Below are positions 44,701 to 54,411 of a stretch of DNA of 64,000 nt, one piece after another. Source of the stretch: Perkinsus olseni (Eukaryota; Perkinsozoa; Perkinsida; Perkinsidae); contig JABANP010000123.1 of NCBI GenBank assembly GCA_013115135.1, forward strand, positions 62,001 to 126,000, given 5' to 3'. The first letter of the stretch is position 1. Each line of letters opens with the position of its first letter. The notes beneath the pieces were generated by a model, which searched no databases, was not told the DNA's origin, and saw nothing but the letters and a program-made list of their open reading frames with translations. The position numbers were made by a program, and so were the translations under genes.

Positions 44701-45575
44701 CTCTCATGGAAGACATCTAGTCGCTATTACCAACCTATCTACCGTCAATGGAAGGCCAATCTGTTGGTGGTAGTGAGACGCCCAGTGGTAAAAAACCGTC
44801 TATTAAGAGGGCAGGGAACTCGTCAGGTTGAGTATCACAGACAGGGGCGAGACGAAGCTCGGTAAAAAATTGATCGCACATTCAGCGACACAGGTGGAAC
44901 CGTGTTAATACACTCCACGACCTAGCCATCGGAGTCCGGGAGTCAAAATCAAGCTGACCGTACTGTAGGAAATGGATACTACGGAAATCTCCCTTCACAA
45001 TTCCTTGACGGGAAACCGAACCCACCAGAGTCATGCATTCGAACTCAGCGTGGCCAGCAGTGGCCAAAGCATGCAGTAGTACAGCACAATGATGAACCTG
45101 AGAGGAGGGGGAGGGGCAACTGCTGTGGAGCAAACGCAAAAAATGATCAGAAATAAAATTCCCATAATTTTTCACAGAATCTTTGCTGTGTTTTCGGAAA
45201 ATCTTCCCAATTTTTCAGTATTTTCTGGAATTTTTGGCGAAAAATGAGTATTACACTGAGTTTATCTGCCAGAGGCCCGCGGATGTTGTTGATAACACTA
45301 CGCCAGAAATCGCGATCAACCACTCCTTCCTGGGCTGACTGCCGGACCTGACCAGCGCCACCGTCACGCGCCACAAAATTATGAGACTCACCTGGGATAC
45401 CCAGTCGGCGATATTGATGATCTGCTTTTGCGTCGCTCCGCCGGTTGCTGATGCGAAATTCCGTAGGAGGGAAGTTACCAGCTGATGGGAGGGCAATCGT
45501 GGGCCGCTGAGGCAAGCCATTAGAGAGGGAGATGACCTTCCTGAGCTTCTTTGTATCATGCAAGCACAACCTCAA
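41800..45575 (-). CDS. Helical-repeat protein, possibly RAP/FAST-like, intron-rich
   Basis: Exons on the minus strand encode paired-helix segments typical of heptatricopeptide-type repeat proteins: QIINIADWVSQ joined across a 44-nt intron to VRQSAQEGVVDRDFWRSVIN (45450-45270), VHHCAVLLHALATAGHAEFE (about 45090-45030), LNGRILGELEAMGLNEGEVP (44430-44370), AGVLVSRLSELHAGQLVSVL then ESYGRLPRLR (43838-43740), LLFEVAASVLPEYLPQLQSF then QLCAIAQAYAKV (about 43220-43110), and LQLMAALRKLKHYDEKFVNT (about 42060-42000). Such proteins act on organelle RNA in alveolates. The RAP domain itself was not found, so the assignment is inference. Ends are approximate. Several introns are only 37-44 nt and contain tRNA-like or D-arm-like sequence. 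Confidence 0.45.
41942..41985 (-). other. 44-nt intron beginning with a tRNA T-arm sequence
   Basis: Minus strand GTCCCGGGTTCGAATCCCTG then CGAGGACATC, ending TGTATTCAG. Upstream exon LVRLE; downstream frame open (VADAESSLHEEQG). Confidence 0.65.
42363..42621. mobile_element. 259-bp MITE, copy 1
   Basis: Flanked by TA on both sides (42361-42362, 42622-42623). Imperfect terminal inverted repeats GAGGTGGGCGACAGTAC and GAGCTGTGCAACCGTAC. The interior is full of GTACGG/CCGTAC palindromes. A second copy in the same orientation lies at 47282-47540 with about 95% identity by eye. There is no coding capacity. Confidence 0.85.
43241..43455. repeat. 24-bp tandem repeat containing the GTATCTTTCGACC motif
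   Basis: Nine units; the minus-strand unit is GTATCTTTCGACCTCTATNA followed by TGAA. Each unit contains a variant of the intronic GTATCTT(A/T)GGTCGA motif, so this looks like a tandem expansion of one intron end. Unit length divisible by 3 keeps several frames open on both strands (VERYFIIE; LSTSMIKY), which are not thought to be genes. Confidence 0.8.
43837..43873 (-). other. 37-nt intron consisting almost only of a tRNA 3' end
   Basis: Minus strand GTCCCGGGTTCGAACCCCGG then TCACGACATATTCTCAG. Phase-1 splicing joins VLDVVGEGG to AGVLVSRLSELHAG. The T-stem is almost intact. Confidence 0.72.
45348..45391 (-). repeat. 44-nt intron with the ATAATTTTGTGGCGCGTGAC motif
   Basis: GTGAGTCTCATAATTTTGTG..GCTGGTCAG lies between IADWVSQ and VRQSAQEG. 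It contains the D-arm/A-box-like motif in the sense orientation. Confidence 0.68.
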
Positions 45576-45669
45576 GATACTCCCTATATCTTAATCGCCC
45601 GGCTTCACGCATTCGAACGAACAAAACAGCAGAGAACGAATGATCTCAAATTACAAGCATGGCCAAATA

Positions 45670-45705
45670 CTGAAAAATGGAGGTACCAGGAATCGAACCC
45701 GGGAC
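45670..45705 (-). other. 36-nt tRNA-3'-end-like intron
   Basis: Minus strand GTCCCGGGTTCGATTCCTGG then TACCTCCATTTTTCAG. GT and AG borders are present; the frames of the flanking exons were not resolved. Confidence 0.55.
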
Positions 45706-45740
45706 CTCCTCACAGTCTACTACATTATGTAACACCAGCA

Positions 45741-48700
45741 TCAATTATACACCAACCCGTATCCTACAAGATGCGCTCGTCCTCTTTTACCATACCCCAG
45801 TACACAGCAACAGCCACAGCCGCAACACTCATGGCAAAAGCGCGCGCCCCGTATCTTCGACCTCTCCCATATCTGCCACTCTGCGACCTTAAGATACTCC
45901 ACAGCTGAGTTGGTGTAGAGCAAATCCTCGTCGACTGGCCCGACCGTCGCCCGCATTTGCCGGGCCAATTCCAACCGCCCCGCGATGTCCCGGTGGCTCA
46001 ATAAAAGGTTATACAAATTTCTTCGCTCCGCTGTCGATAGAGATATTTTATAAGCACTAAGGCCGTGACAAATTCTCAGCAATGCATTCGACGAGAGCTT
46101 CACCAAGCCACCGAAATTCGGCAATCGTGAAACACTTCGCTCCGCTAAGTCCCGGGATTTCGGATGCACCGATCTACTCAGCCGAAACTGAGCAACCCAC
46201 GTCTCAATCACATGCCGTTCGATCGTTTTCAGCTCCCTCTCCTTCTCGACAAACCGCAGTGCTTTCAGATCGCCACCGGCCGAGAACGGCTTGACCGCGC
46301 GCCCCAAAATTATCCCAGCTTGTATCCACAGCAAAAGCATCGTAGCGAAGAGCAGTGGAGTGCCTCTCCGACCAACTCCGATCAGCCAGGACAGCAGCAC
46401 GTGCCTTGGTCTCCATTCCGTCGGGCAGGCCGGCGGCGATACCATCTCAAGCGCAACATTATTGAGCCCACCGATCACAGCAAAGGACGCTACGTAAATC
46501 GCCAAGACGACCAATACCCTGAGGCTGAGCAGGGGCCAGAAGACCCTGCCCGGCTCCTCGCGAGATCGAATCGCTACTGAAGCGGACCCCTGGAGATACT
46601 ACTCGCCAGACCGCCGACATGCCGTGAAGGGTGGACACAGCTGATTCGACGACCATCTTGCCGCCGCTTCGCTCCGCCGTCGACCGTACTAGCATCATTT
46701 TGATGATGATAAGTACTTGGGAAACGACGTATTGGATTAAGTACAGCAAACTGACGAGCGTGAAGGACTGAAGGAGGGCCGCATGGAAGGCTGTCGGACG
46801 GGAGTAGGGTAAGAGCCCATAATCATTCAGGAGCATCAGAGACGCAGTCGCCCCCGCCGAGGTCGCCGCAGCAGTATCTGAAACCGCCAAAAGATACCAT
46901 CACAACTAACCCCGTCGTACAGCCTTGCCCACTCCTGAAGCCTGTTGCATGCCTGCAGCGAGAAATCCGAGTTCGACGTCCCAAGGTCGGCTTTCCCACC
47001 CATCCCCTACTAAACCGATGCCACTCGGAATGGTCGATTTCCCCTTAAATTGGGCTTGGAAATGTGAGCACCTTCCTTGCTGGCTGCTGTGTAAGAGGGC
47101 GATAGCGTGTAAATTATTGAGAGACTCTGTGATTGTGATTGGTCGCTCTCCTCATGCCTGGACACGACTACCCTATTTCGAGTAAGAATTATTCTTTATG
47201 CTAAACGGTTCGTTTGATTCAACTGCGGCTCTCCAATAAACCAATTTCAAAACTCAGAATCGATTCTGCGTGAAAATATTAGAGGTGGGCGACAGTACGG
47301 GTACGGTCTAGTACGGAGAACGGTACGGGTACGAGTACGGCTCCGTACCCGTACTACCCGTCGTAGCGGTTCCCAAGTACCGTACTAGTACGCCGTACTT
47401 GAAGTACGGCGTAATTTGATACACGTATGCGTTGTTTAATATAGTTAATACGTACTAATTCTCCGTACCCGTACTAAGTTGACAGTTCAGAACGTACACC
47501 GTACCGTACTTTCCTCGACCCCAGTACGGTTGCGCAGCTCTAAAAAATATATTCAAGAATCGTTTTCATAACCAGCTCGTTAAACTGGGACTCCGTTACA
47601 TCACTCCGGCAGCCAACCGAAAATATCCCGTCCGGCAAGGTACTACTAGAAGTAGCCGCTCCCGCCACCGCAGCGAGGACTGCTGTCGGTGTCATCTCAG
47701 GCCAGTCAAGGCAGATCTCGGTCGGAGGTTCGCAGCCCAGCAGGGGCATGGACGCCTTACGGAGATGCTTCGACAACAGGCCCGAGGTGAACCTGAGGCC
47801 AACACTGAGGCCAACCTCGCAACGGGAAGGCGTATACTTGTACTCTTTTTAACAACCACAGCGGAGCGAAGCATTCAATCTCCCATTTTCGCGAGGAGCA
47901 ATACTTATCACGTTGATAATTACCCGACAGAGATCGAGCGGCGACAGTAGACGGGCTACACCTCCCGAACGAGATATTCTACTCCCGCATTCTACCACTA
48001 GATACCACAGCGGAGCGAAGCATCACAGCGCTCATTTTCGAAAGACCAATGATCAGTACGTAAATAATCATTCTCTCTGACAGCGGGATAACGGCGAAGT
48101 TAAACGTGCTACAGTCCTTCGACTCCGAGGGGCGTCGGAAGATACTTCATCCTCTAAATCGTTTTCACCAATCGCGTTAATGGGGAAACTAAATCAAGCT
48201 CCGCAGCATCATTCAAGAAATAGTATCCTAGATGCCTGCAATCAGCATGCTTCAACCTCCAACAGGCGTCCTCGCTATATATTCAATACCACATTTCCCC
48301 CACCTCCCGAAGGATACACCCCCTCCTACTGGTAATGTCGAGCAGTATGGTGATGATACTCCCCAGCAAGCCCTTCTGAATAGCCCTCAGCATAATACAC
48401 GTCAATCAGCAGCCGCAAGTAGGTGACGGCCAAGAAGTCCGATATCTTCCACGGTGACACTTCCTGTCGCCGTAGACGCTCAACGACCGCTTCCCGTATC
48501 TTGCCAGCATGAGCCAAAGATACGCCCCGGGCAAATAAATATTCTCACGTAGCGAAACCTCGCCAGCCCGGCGAAATATGAAACGCCCATATCGACCATT
48601 GGAGTCCAAAGCTTCGTGACACATGATCCTCGAAGCTGATTATTTATGAGACTCTGCCTGTTTTTCGTGAGAACGGCTGTTTTCCTTCCAATTTGAGTCC

Positions 48701-49130
48701 ACTACTCGAATCCAGCGGACGCCAAGTTTTTGTCAAAAATTCCATCAAAATTACTCGACTACCCCAACTGTTATACTACCTCCTCCCACTCGGCAGCCTT
48801 TTCATAGCAATCCTCAGCACTCTGTTTTAGTATGCTCAACTCTTCCTGCTTTCTGCTGACGACTTCCTGCTGTTCATCTAACAACGCTGTGCCGTTCTAA
48901 AAATACACTCCCTGGGATTCGAACCCACAGCCTTGCCTACCACAGCACCTCGTCCACCCCCTTTCCGCCAACATAGCGGGCCATCCTGTCCAACATCTCT
49001 GCATCTCTACTCACTGTAGTGTTGAGAGCCGACGCCCGACTACTCAGTTCCGTACAGGAAACTGAGACCGCCACCACTACTCTGTAAACCATGCGAACCG
49101 GAGCAACCGAGAGAAGAATCTCCCACACTT
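45741..49130 (-). CDS. Second helical-repeat gene region, intron-rich
   Basis: Minus-strand coding blocks include MLDRMARYVGGKGVDEVL (48990-48950), SPWKISDFLAVTYLRLLIDV then YYAEGYSEGLAGEY (48460-48370), CEPPTEICLDWPEMTPTAVL (47740-47680), FHAALLQSFTLVSLLYLIQY then VVSQ, joined by a 60-nt intron to MVVESAVSTLHGMSAVWR (46790-46600), and LPNFGGLVKLSSNALLRICH then GLSAYKISLSTAERRNLYNL (46120-46010). Alternating hydrophobic helices suggest an alpha-solenoid like its neighbour; translation through retained introns imitates membrane helices. Whether this is one gene or two is unresolved. It contains a MITE, GCGGAGCGAAG copies at 46138-46148 and 46666-46676, and a D-arm-like motif at 46293-46315. 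Confidence 0.4.
47282..47540. mobile_element. 259-bp MITE, copy 2
   Basis: Same length, ends and orientation as copy 1, again flanked by TA (47280-47281, 47541-47542). It sits between coding blocks of the helical-repeat region. Confidence 0.85.
48893..48938 (-). other. tRNA T-arm-like intron
   Basis: Minus strand GTAGGCAAGGCTGTGGGTTC..GTATTTTTAG, with GTGGGTTCGAATCCCAG at its centre; GT and AG borders enclose about 46 nt. Confidence 0.5.
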
Positions 49131-49689
49131 TCAGCCAATTTCCTATTTTTCTATCAGAAAAAAAGGGCTAGCACGTCCGTCTCCCTGTGAATCCCCTTTC
49201 ATATGCCATCCACCACTACCCCTCAATCGTTCGCTCTCCTCCACAGCGTCCGTGGACTCCAGCCGCCCCCTCAGTGTATGGCCGGCGAAGAAGGAGAGTC
49301 GGAAGAGGGCATAGACGAGTAGTAGGAACTCCCCTATCCGCCCACACAGCCGAGGCCTTCTGTGGAAGACGTATGAACCTGGTCGAGGGTGGGAAGGCGG
49401 AGGGACAAACTGACCATGAGATACTTGAAAGAGTAGATATTTTAGTATCTCCTCTCCGTATCCGTGGCCGCTGTATCAATTCTGTAGATTATTATCAGTA
49501 ATACCCGTTTTCATCGACCACCAGCCGGCATTTTCTGCGAACGAGCGACAACACTCTCGCTTGAGGCTAAGCAGTAGCCTTGAACCGGATTTGGTGGGGT
49601 CCGCCCCGCGGGTTACAGTATTGGTAGTGGAAAGCGGGAACGTGTCTGGCAAGAATTTTCAGCCCTTCCCTTTGCACAAGCATAGCAAC

Positions 49690-52152
49690 CGAAGCGATGT
49701 CAAATCCATCGCTACGAACACGTCAAGATAAAGCCTTCGCACCTACACCCTACACTACTACCTGTTGCGGATACTCCTGCTACTCCCGCTGTTGATGAGA
49801 AGGCCGCTAGAGTTGTGGACACCGAAGGGACCAGTGACCCCAGCATAACAACAACAACCCTGGGCCACTTCAAGATTGAATACTCCATGACACAACACTT
49901 CTCTGATGTTCCATTCAACAACAGCATGGATGAGCTCAGCTGGTATAAAAGCCACCGTAAGGATTGCGATTTTGGAACTTCTCCACCAGACCATGACGAT
50001 ACCCCCGGTCTTCGAGAGGGTCCTTCTCGATAGTGACAGGTTGCCGAGATGCCGGTCTGAGGCAAACCGCCGTCGGCCCCGATCTGCTACTGCAGGCTGG
50101 CCTACCTTTGGCGATGCTGGAAGGTCCCTGTGCTGCTACAGGCGATGGGCAGCTGTCTTATCTGAGCGGAGCGACGTGGTGGTGAGGAGGGTACATCGGG
50201 GCTCACCCGGTCTTCCAAGGGTAGATCTGCTGCTGCTACCGCCGCAGCGCCGCCTTTGCGCTTCTTCTGACCTAATGGGATGTCAGGTGGCTGGGCTACG
50301 AGGATGATGAGAAGTTGAATAGAAAGGGATACGCTCCCGACGACGCAGCAGTGGAATCCGAGTGAGCTAGACTGAGAGACGTCCGGTGGGCGTGTGGTAG
50401 GAGAACGACGAGAAGAAAGCCCGCATGATTTTCCTCGGCTTTTTCACCCCGAAAATGCGATAGACAATTTCCTTTGTAACCGTTAAGTTCGATGATGCAG
50501 TAATACCGTGGTTAACGCCCACGACCAGCAGAACCACTCCCTCAAGGAGGAGATGCCCCTCTTACTTTTCTTCCCGGCCACTTGCGACGGCTCCACTGTG
50601 GCCTTCCGCAGGCTGTCATCTGTCTGGACGCCCTGCGATGCTACACCGAGCAGGGCGGCTTCTGCGGCTGCCTGAAGGTCATCTCATTTATCGCCATTCC
50701 CGACTCGCACCACTGGGGACAAGGGGATTCCAACTGTGTAACGAGTTCATGGGTTTTCAAGATCGATGGCGCAGTTGGCCGAAAGAAAGACAGATTACAC
50801 GAACTAACTACAATGTTTACACTCGTAGGGACCGATTCTGGGAAAAATCGAAACTGAACCGCGCTTTAAGAGTAAATATATAACGCTCTCACTGGGAACT
50901 GAACCGGGGATGGTAGGTCAGCGGAGAAAGATTATACCACCACACCAATCTTTCTTGCTTCATACAATCGTTACCTCCTTCTGCCGCTGCTTTTGTAAAT
51001 TCTCAGCAAAGCTCGCGTACTGCATGGTCTCATTTTCTATCAGCCGTTGCCACACAACTTGAAGCTTCCAAGGGTCCGACATTTCAACAACAAAGACGGT
51101 AACAGTCGAGTCAGGGACAAACTGTCTCGGCGTTAAGGAACTTCAAGATAACGCAAGATGTCCAAGATCAGGGTCTTGGAGCAGCAACATGCTTTTTCCC
51201 TTTTTGTCTATCGTTATTGGCCTACTATACCGCTGCTGCCCCTGTCGACCCCATAGCAGTGAAATGGAGGATAGATGATTCCAAGGTGAGGATGTCTGCC
51301 CTCACACGTCTCGATCGCTGTCATACGGAGCGTTCAGTAAACTGGGGGTGTTCAATAGACGGCCTCTCCTCAGTTTCTGGAGCGCTTCCAGGATTGAATT
51401 TAACGCGTAAGAGACGATCCTGGGAGCGCTGTTGAAAATTGGGAGCGAAAGCAGTCTGTTTACAATCTGGACTGATTGTGGAATTCAGAACAGTTTCTGT
51501 ACCCGTATTTCGCGCGTAAAAATCAGTTCCAGTACAGATTCTGAGGTTCTGAATTGGTTCATTGAGCATGAGGATTGGCAGCAGCTGGCCTTTTTCTCGG
51601 CGCGCTGAGATTCCCTGTCATATATCAACATAAGGCGGCTTCCTTCGCAGGATATTCACGTCGGTAATTCTGCAGCGCAGTCCGCCTGGGAGAGCTACAT
51701 CGAGGAGCCCGGCAGGGACTCAGCCACCCTCAGGATCATGGTAGGTATTAGGGAGGCCTTCTCAAGGGCGGAATTAAATTCTCAGAATCTTCTTGATACT
51801 GATAAGTCGAACCCCATCGGTGGTTACTAGACTTGGGATGGGCCATGCCACGCTGGGTTCGTCTACCCCGCACCCCAACATCCACCTTTCTTGAGTAACA
51901 AATCAACTCTAATATTGAATAGCAATTGGGTCGTAGTTGTGACTGGCGGATTTATTGGGAGAGCCGGTGCATCTCGGAAGTGATTTTCTCGCAACAGTGT
52001 CCGACCTGACGACCTAGAATCCGTGTTGCACTAGCTCGACATCAAGATCCCCTCAGATGGTCGTATTAACCCTAGCCGGCATCTTCACCCTCTTCTACAT
52101 CGTCTACCTCTGTGCCAGACGTCTCAGTCCCAAGAGCCCCCCAGCAAGGTAG
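49690..52152 (+). CDS. Putative membrane-anchored protein, multi-exon
   Basis: Coding blocks on the plus strand: PATPAVDEKAARVVDTEGTS, then TTTTLGHFKIEYSMTQHFSD and VPFNNSMDELSWYKSHRKDC (49780-50000); SLKEEMPLLLFFPATCDGST then VAFRRLSSVW (50530-50630); AQSAWESYIEEPGRDSATLR then IM at a GTAGGTA donor (51680-51740); and a last exon MVVLTLAGIFTLFYIVYLCA then RRLSPKSPPAR with TAG at 52150. The final exon is one hydrophobic helix followed by a short basic tail, as in tail-anchored or type I membrane proteins. I do not recognise the family. The start was not found, and joining these blocks into one gene is inference. Confidence 0.4.
50886..50925 (-). other. tRNA T-arm-like sequence
   Basis: Minus strand CATCCCCGGTTCAGTTCCCA then GTGAGAGCG; weaker than the others (TTCAGTT). 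Confidence 0.35.
51348..51410 (+). repeat. ~65-nt dispersed intron element, copy 4
   Basis: GTGTTCAATAGAC..GGAGCGCTTCCAGGATTG then AATTTAACGCGTAA; same order and orientation as copy 3. Confidence 0.55.
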
Positions 52153-52259
52153 CAGATCAGTCCTCGCCATTTCTCACTGTAAAGATTCGTATACAGCCTC
52201 GCTTCCCCAAGGGTGAAACCGTCGTTGTGTAGAACCTAGCATGCAAAACAATCCTTATA

Positions 52260-52540
52260 ACTATCTTCTATGACCACGCTGCAGCGGGGACCGTATTAAT
52301 AATGTAATTTTATAACCTAAATATTTCTATTATGATAAGTATGATATACCTGCCATTACGTTCATTTGTAGATGATATTATTTTAACATTATTATGGCTG
52401 GTTAATTATAGTCCCTTCAAGGGAGTATAATTAACCTGGTAATAATTAATAGTATAAGTATACATAATGATGAGTTGATATTACTTACCAATATTATTAT
52501 AATATCATTGATATTTCCATTCCTCGTGACTAATAATAAG
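52260..52540. other. AT-rich island with a hairpin
   Basis: Much more AT-rich than its surroundings (long runs of TAATATTAT type). A hairpin at 52400-52436 has 18-bp arms with one mismatch (GGTTAATTATAGTCCCTT). It could be an organelle-derived insert, a matrix or origin-like element, or 3' flank; no gene is seen. Confidence 0.6.
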
Positions 52541-52541
52541 C

Positions 52542-52937
52542 TTGGATGAGACCTCAGCCGATCACCTTCTCGAGAATGAACTTAATTTCAGATACGCACC
52601 GGTTGTGCACACCAACTTGGAACCTCGGGAGAATGTGAGCTTTGGGTGTTCATCGTCCTACGCAACCCTTGCTGCAGGTTTTCGGCATCCCCAAGTCGAT
52701 TGCGAGCAGTGGATTGGCGAAGGGTGGGTCAGCGGAGACGTCAGCGCTTTGAAGGTCCTTCAAGCGGCAGCTCCTTGTGAACTTGTTTTCTTTGCTCTCT
52801 GGTGGGATTGTGTTCCGGAGTATCAGTGGTACTGCGCTTATATAGATAACAGTATCGCCAGTGAAATCAGTTGCTCGGGTAGGCTAGCTAGCTTTACACC
52901 ACTCCACGATCAAAATCGATTGAAAAGGACGCGGTGA
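52542..52937 (+). pseudogene. ORF fragment of unknown family
   Basis: Opens at TTG without ATG; 131 codons, with coding-like composition (NLEPRENVSFGCSSSYATLA; FALWWDCVPEYQWYCAYIDN). The pattern FRYAPVV..ENVSFGC faintly resembles FVYNEPV..VEIQIGC of the secreted protein at 1570-2370, so it may be a distant exon or relic of that family. Weak. Confidence 0.3.
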
Positions 52938-53591
52938 ATGGAATTCTATGTTAAACAAATTCTCATCCGCTGTAAACATTTTAGCAAGTCTAAGCAACTC
53001 ATGTGGCGCATATGGAATCTCATTTTTGTACGCTTAAGTCAAGTTTGCGCATGAAGTTCAAGTCGGTGACAGAGCGAATTTGGTTCGCATATTGTTATTG
53101 AGCACAACGCATTCAACCTGGAAGCAGCGATACATCAGAGCCCAACCCTGAGCTCCTTGAATTCGGCCGGAGTAGTCGACGCATACTGGGACGAGCTCGC
53201 AAGAGCAGTTTTAAACTGGGAAACGGAAGAGCTTTAATACATCGATTCCTAATGGACAACATACCATTATGTAAAGTCCGCTAGAACAGGTCACAAGCCG
53301 CGGTTAGAAACCGTGAGAACACGGCACTCACGTATACGCTCATCGCCCGCACGCTCAGATCTCCTGATGTACACGATTCTCGTCGGTAGCAAACTCGTAT
53401 TCTGGACACATGCATATCACACTTCTTATGTGAACGAGTAGGCGCAGCCCACACTCATGCCAGCACGCTGGCACTTCCACGATCGGTTTACCAATATTAA
53501 CTCAACCCAATTGCTCGGATCATTCTATCAAGTTTCTCGTACCAAAAATAATTGTCGAAGAAACGATAATAATTACTATGCCATTGTCATT
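52938..53591. other. Intergenic
   Basis: Nothing supported. Confidence 0.45.
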
Positions 53592-53999
53592 CTAACAGTA
53601 ATAGGGTTCACCTTCACAATCATCATCGGTAGGAGCGAAGCAGAGCATGTCGTCAGCCTTCTTGATGATGCCGAAGCAGACCTGAGGTTTCTGCCAGGTC
53701 TTGCAGTACGAACCCCATTTAGAATCGCGGCACTGAGGCATCTCATTGCAGACATCTTGGCAAGTAGGCTGAGGCTCCGGGCAGGCAACTGGCTCGAGGG
53801 TATAATCATCACAGGAATCCTGCTCAGTCGGCTGGAAGCAGTAACCATCATCCTTATGGTAGAGGCCGAAGCAGACACCATTGCCCTTGCAGTAGGAACC
53901 ATACTTCGAGTCAGCACACGCGGCATGACCATCACAGACATCTTGACAATACTCGGCAGCAGCCACGATCAGAGTGGTGACAGCGAAGACGAACTTCAT
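53592..53999 (-). CDS. Secreted Cys-rich two-domain protein, copy A
   Basis: ATG at 53999 encodes 135 residues: signal peptide MKFVFAVTTLIVAAA, then two related Cys-rich modules. Module 1 is YCQDVCDGHAACADSKYGSY with CKGNGVCFGLYHKDDGYCF; module 2 is TCQDVCNEMPQCRDSKWGSY with CKTWQKPQVCFGIIKKADDM. Pattern: C-x3-C-x5-C-x2-SKxGSYC-x4-6-VCFG, then CF.PT..D.C. A linker with CPEPQP joins them. No membrane anchor, no introns. The Cys spacing suggests disulfide-bonded extracellular modules; the family name is unknown to me. It is nearly identical to copy C at 57579. The plus-strand ORF opposite is a shadow of this gene. Confidence 0.8.
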   Translation of the reverse strand: MKFVFAVTTLIVAAAEYCQDVCDGHAACADSKYGSYCKGNGVCFGLYHKDDGYCFQPTEQDSCDDYTLEPVACPEPQPTCQDVCNEMPQCRDSKWGSYCKTWQKPQVCFGIIKKADDMLCFAPTDDDCEGEPYYC

Positions 54000-54411
54000 G
54001 AGGATGGGAGGAAAAGTCAACTGAGAAAAGGTGATCAACGCACAAGTGATAGAATGGACCTACAAGTAACTGCTGAGTATAGACGGTATTGAAGACGCTT
54101 ACTGAATCACCTACACATTACCAGCTCATCGCTAGTGGCGTCAGCTTAGATTTGAAGATCGGCTTGAGTGCATCAACTACTCGTGTTGAACTCATAATCT
54201 ATCGGAAGTTAATTAGGCACTCAACGCAGAGGCGCCATGTGATTCACGATTCCGTACACACCACTCCGGAGAGCTCACTGGATTTTCATTACTGACTGAC
54301 TAAGAATGAGAGCAGCCGAAATAATAGAGCAAGCCTATGCTCAATCAGAGTGCTAAATTGAACTCATCTGCGTGAGATAATACGGATATTACGATAGAGG
54401 AGATACGACGC

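Noticed and set aside
46459..46890. Apparent multi-span membrane protein
   Set aside because: The second hydrophobic stretch (VLIIIKMMLV) is translation of a GT..AG intron; the exons on either side fit a helical-repeat protein better.
53457..54092. Plus-strand ORF of about 210 codons, with relatives at 57519-58169 and 62297-62737
   Set aside because: Antisense to the Cys-rich genes; conservation is fully explained by the minus-strand proteins, which have signal peptides and fixed Cys patterns.
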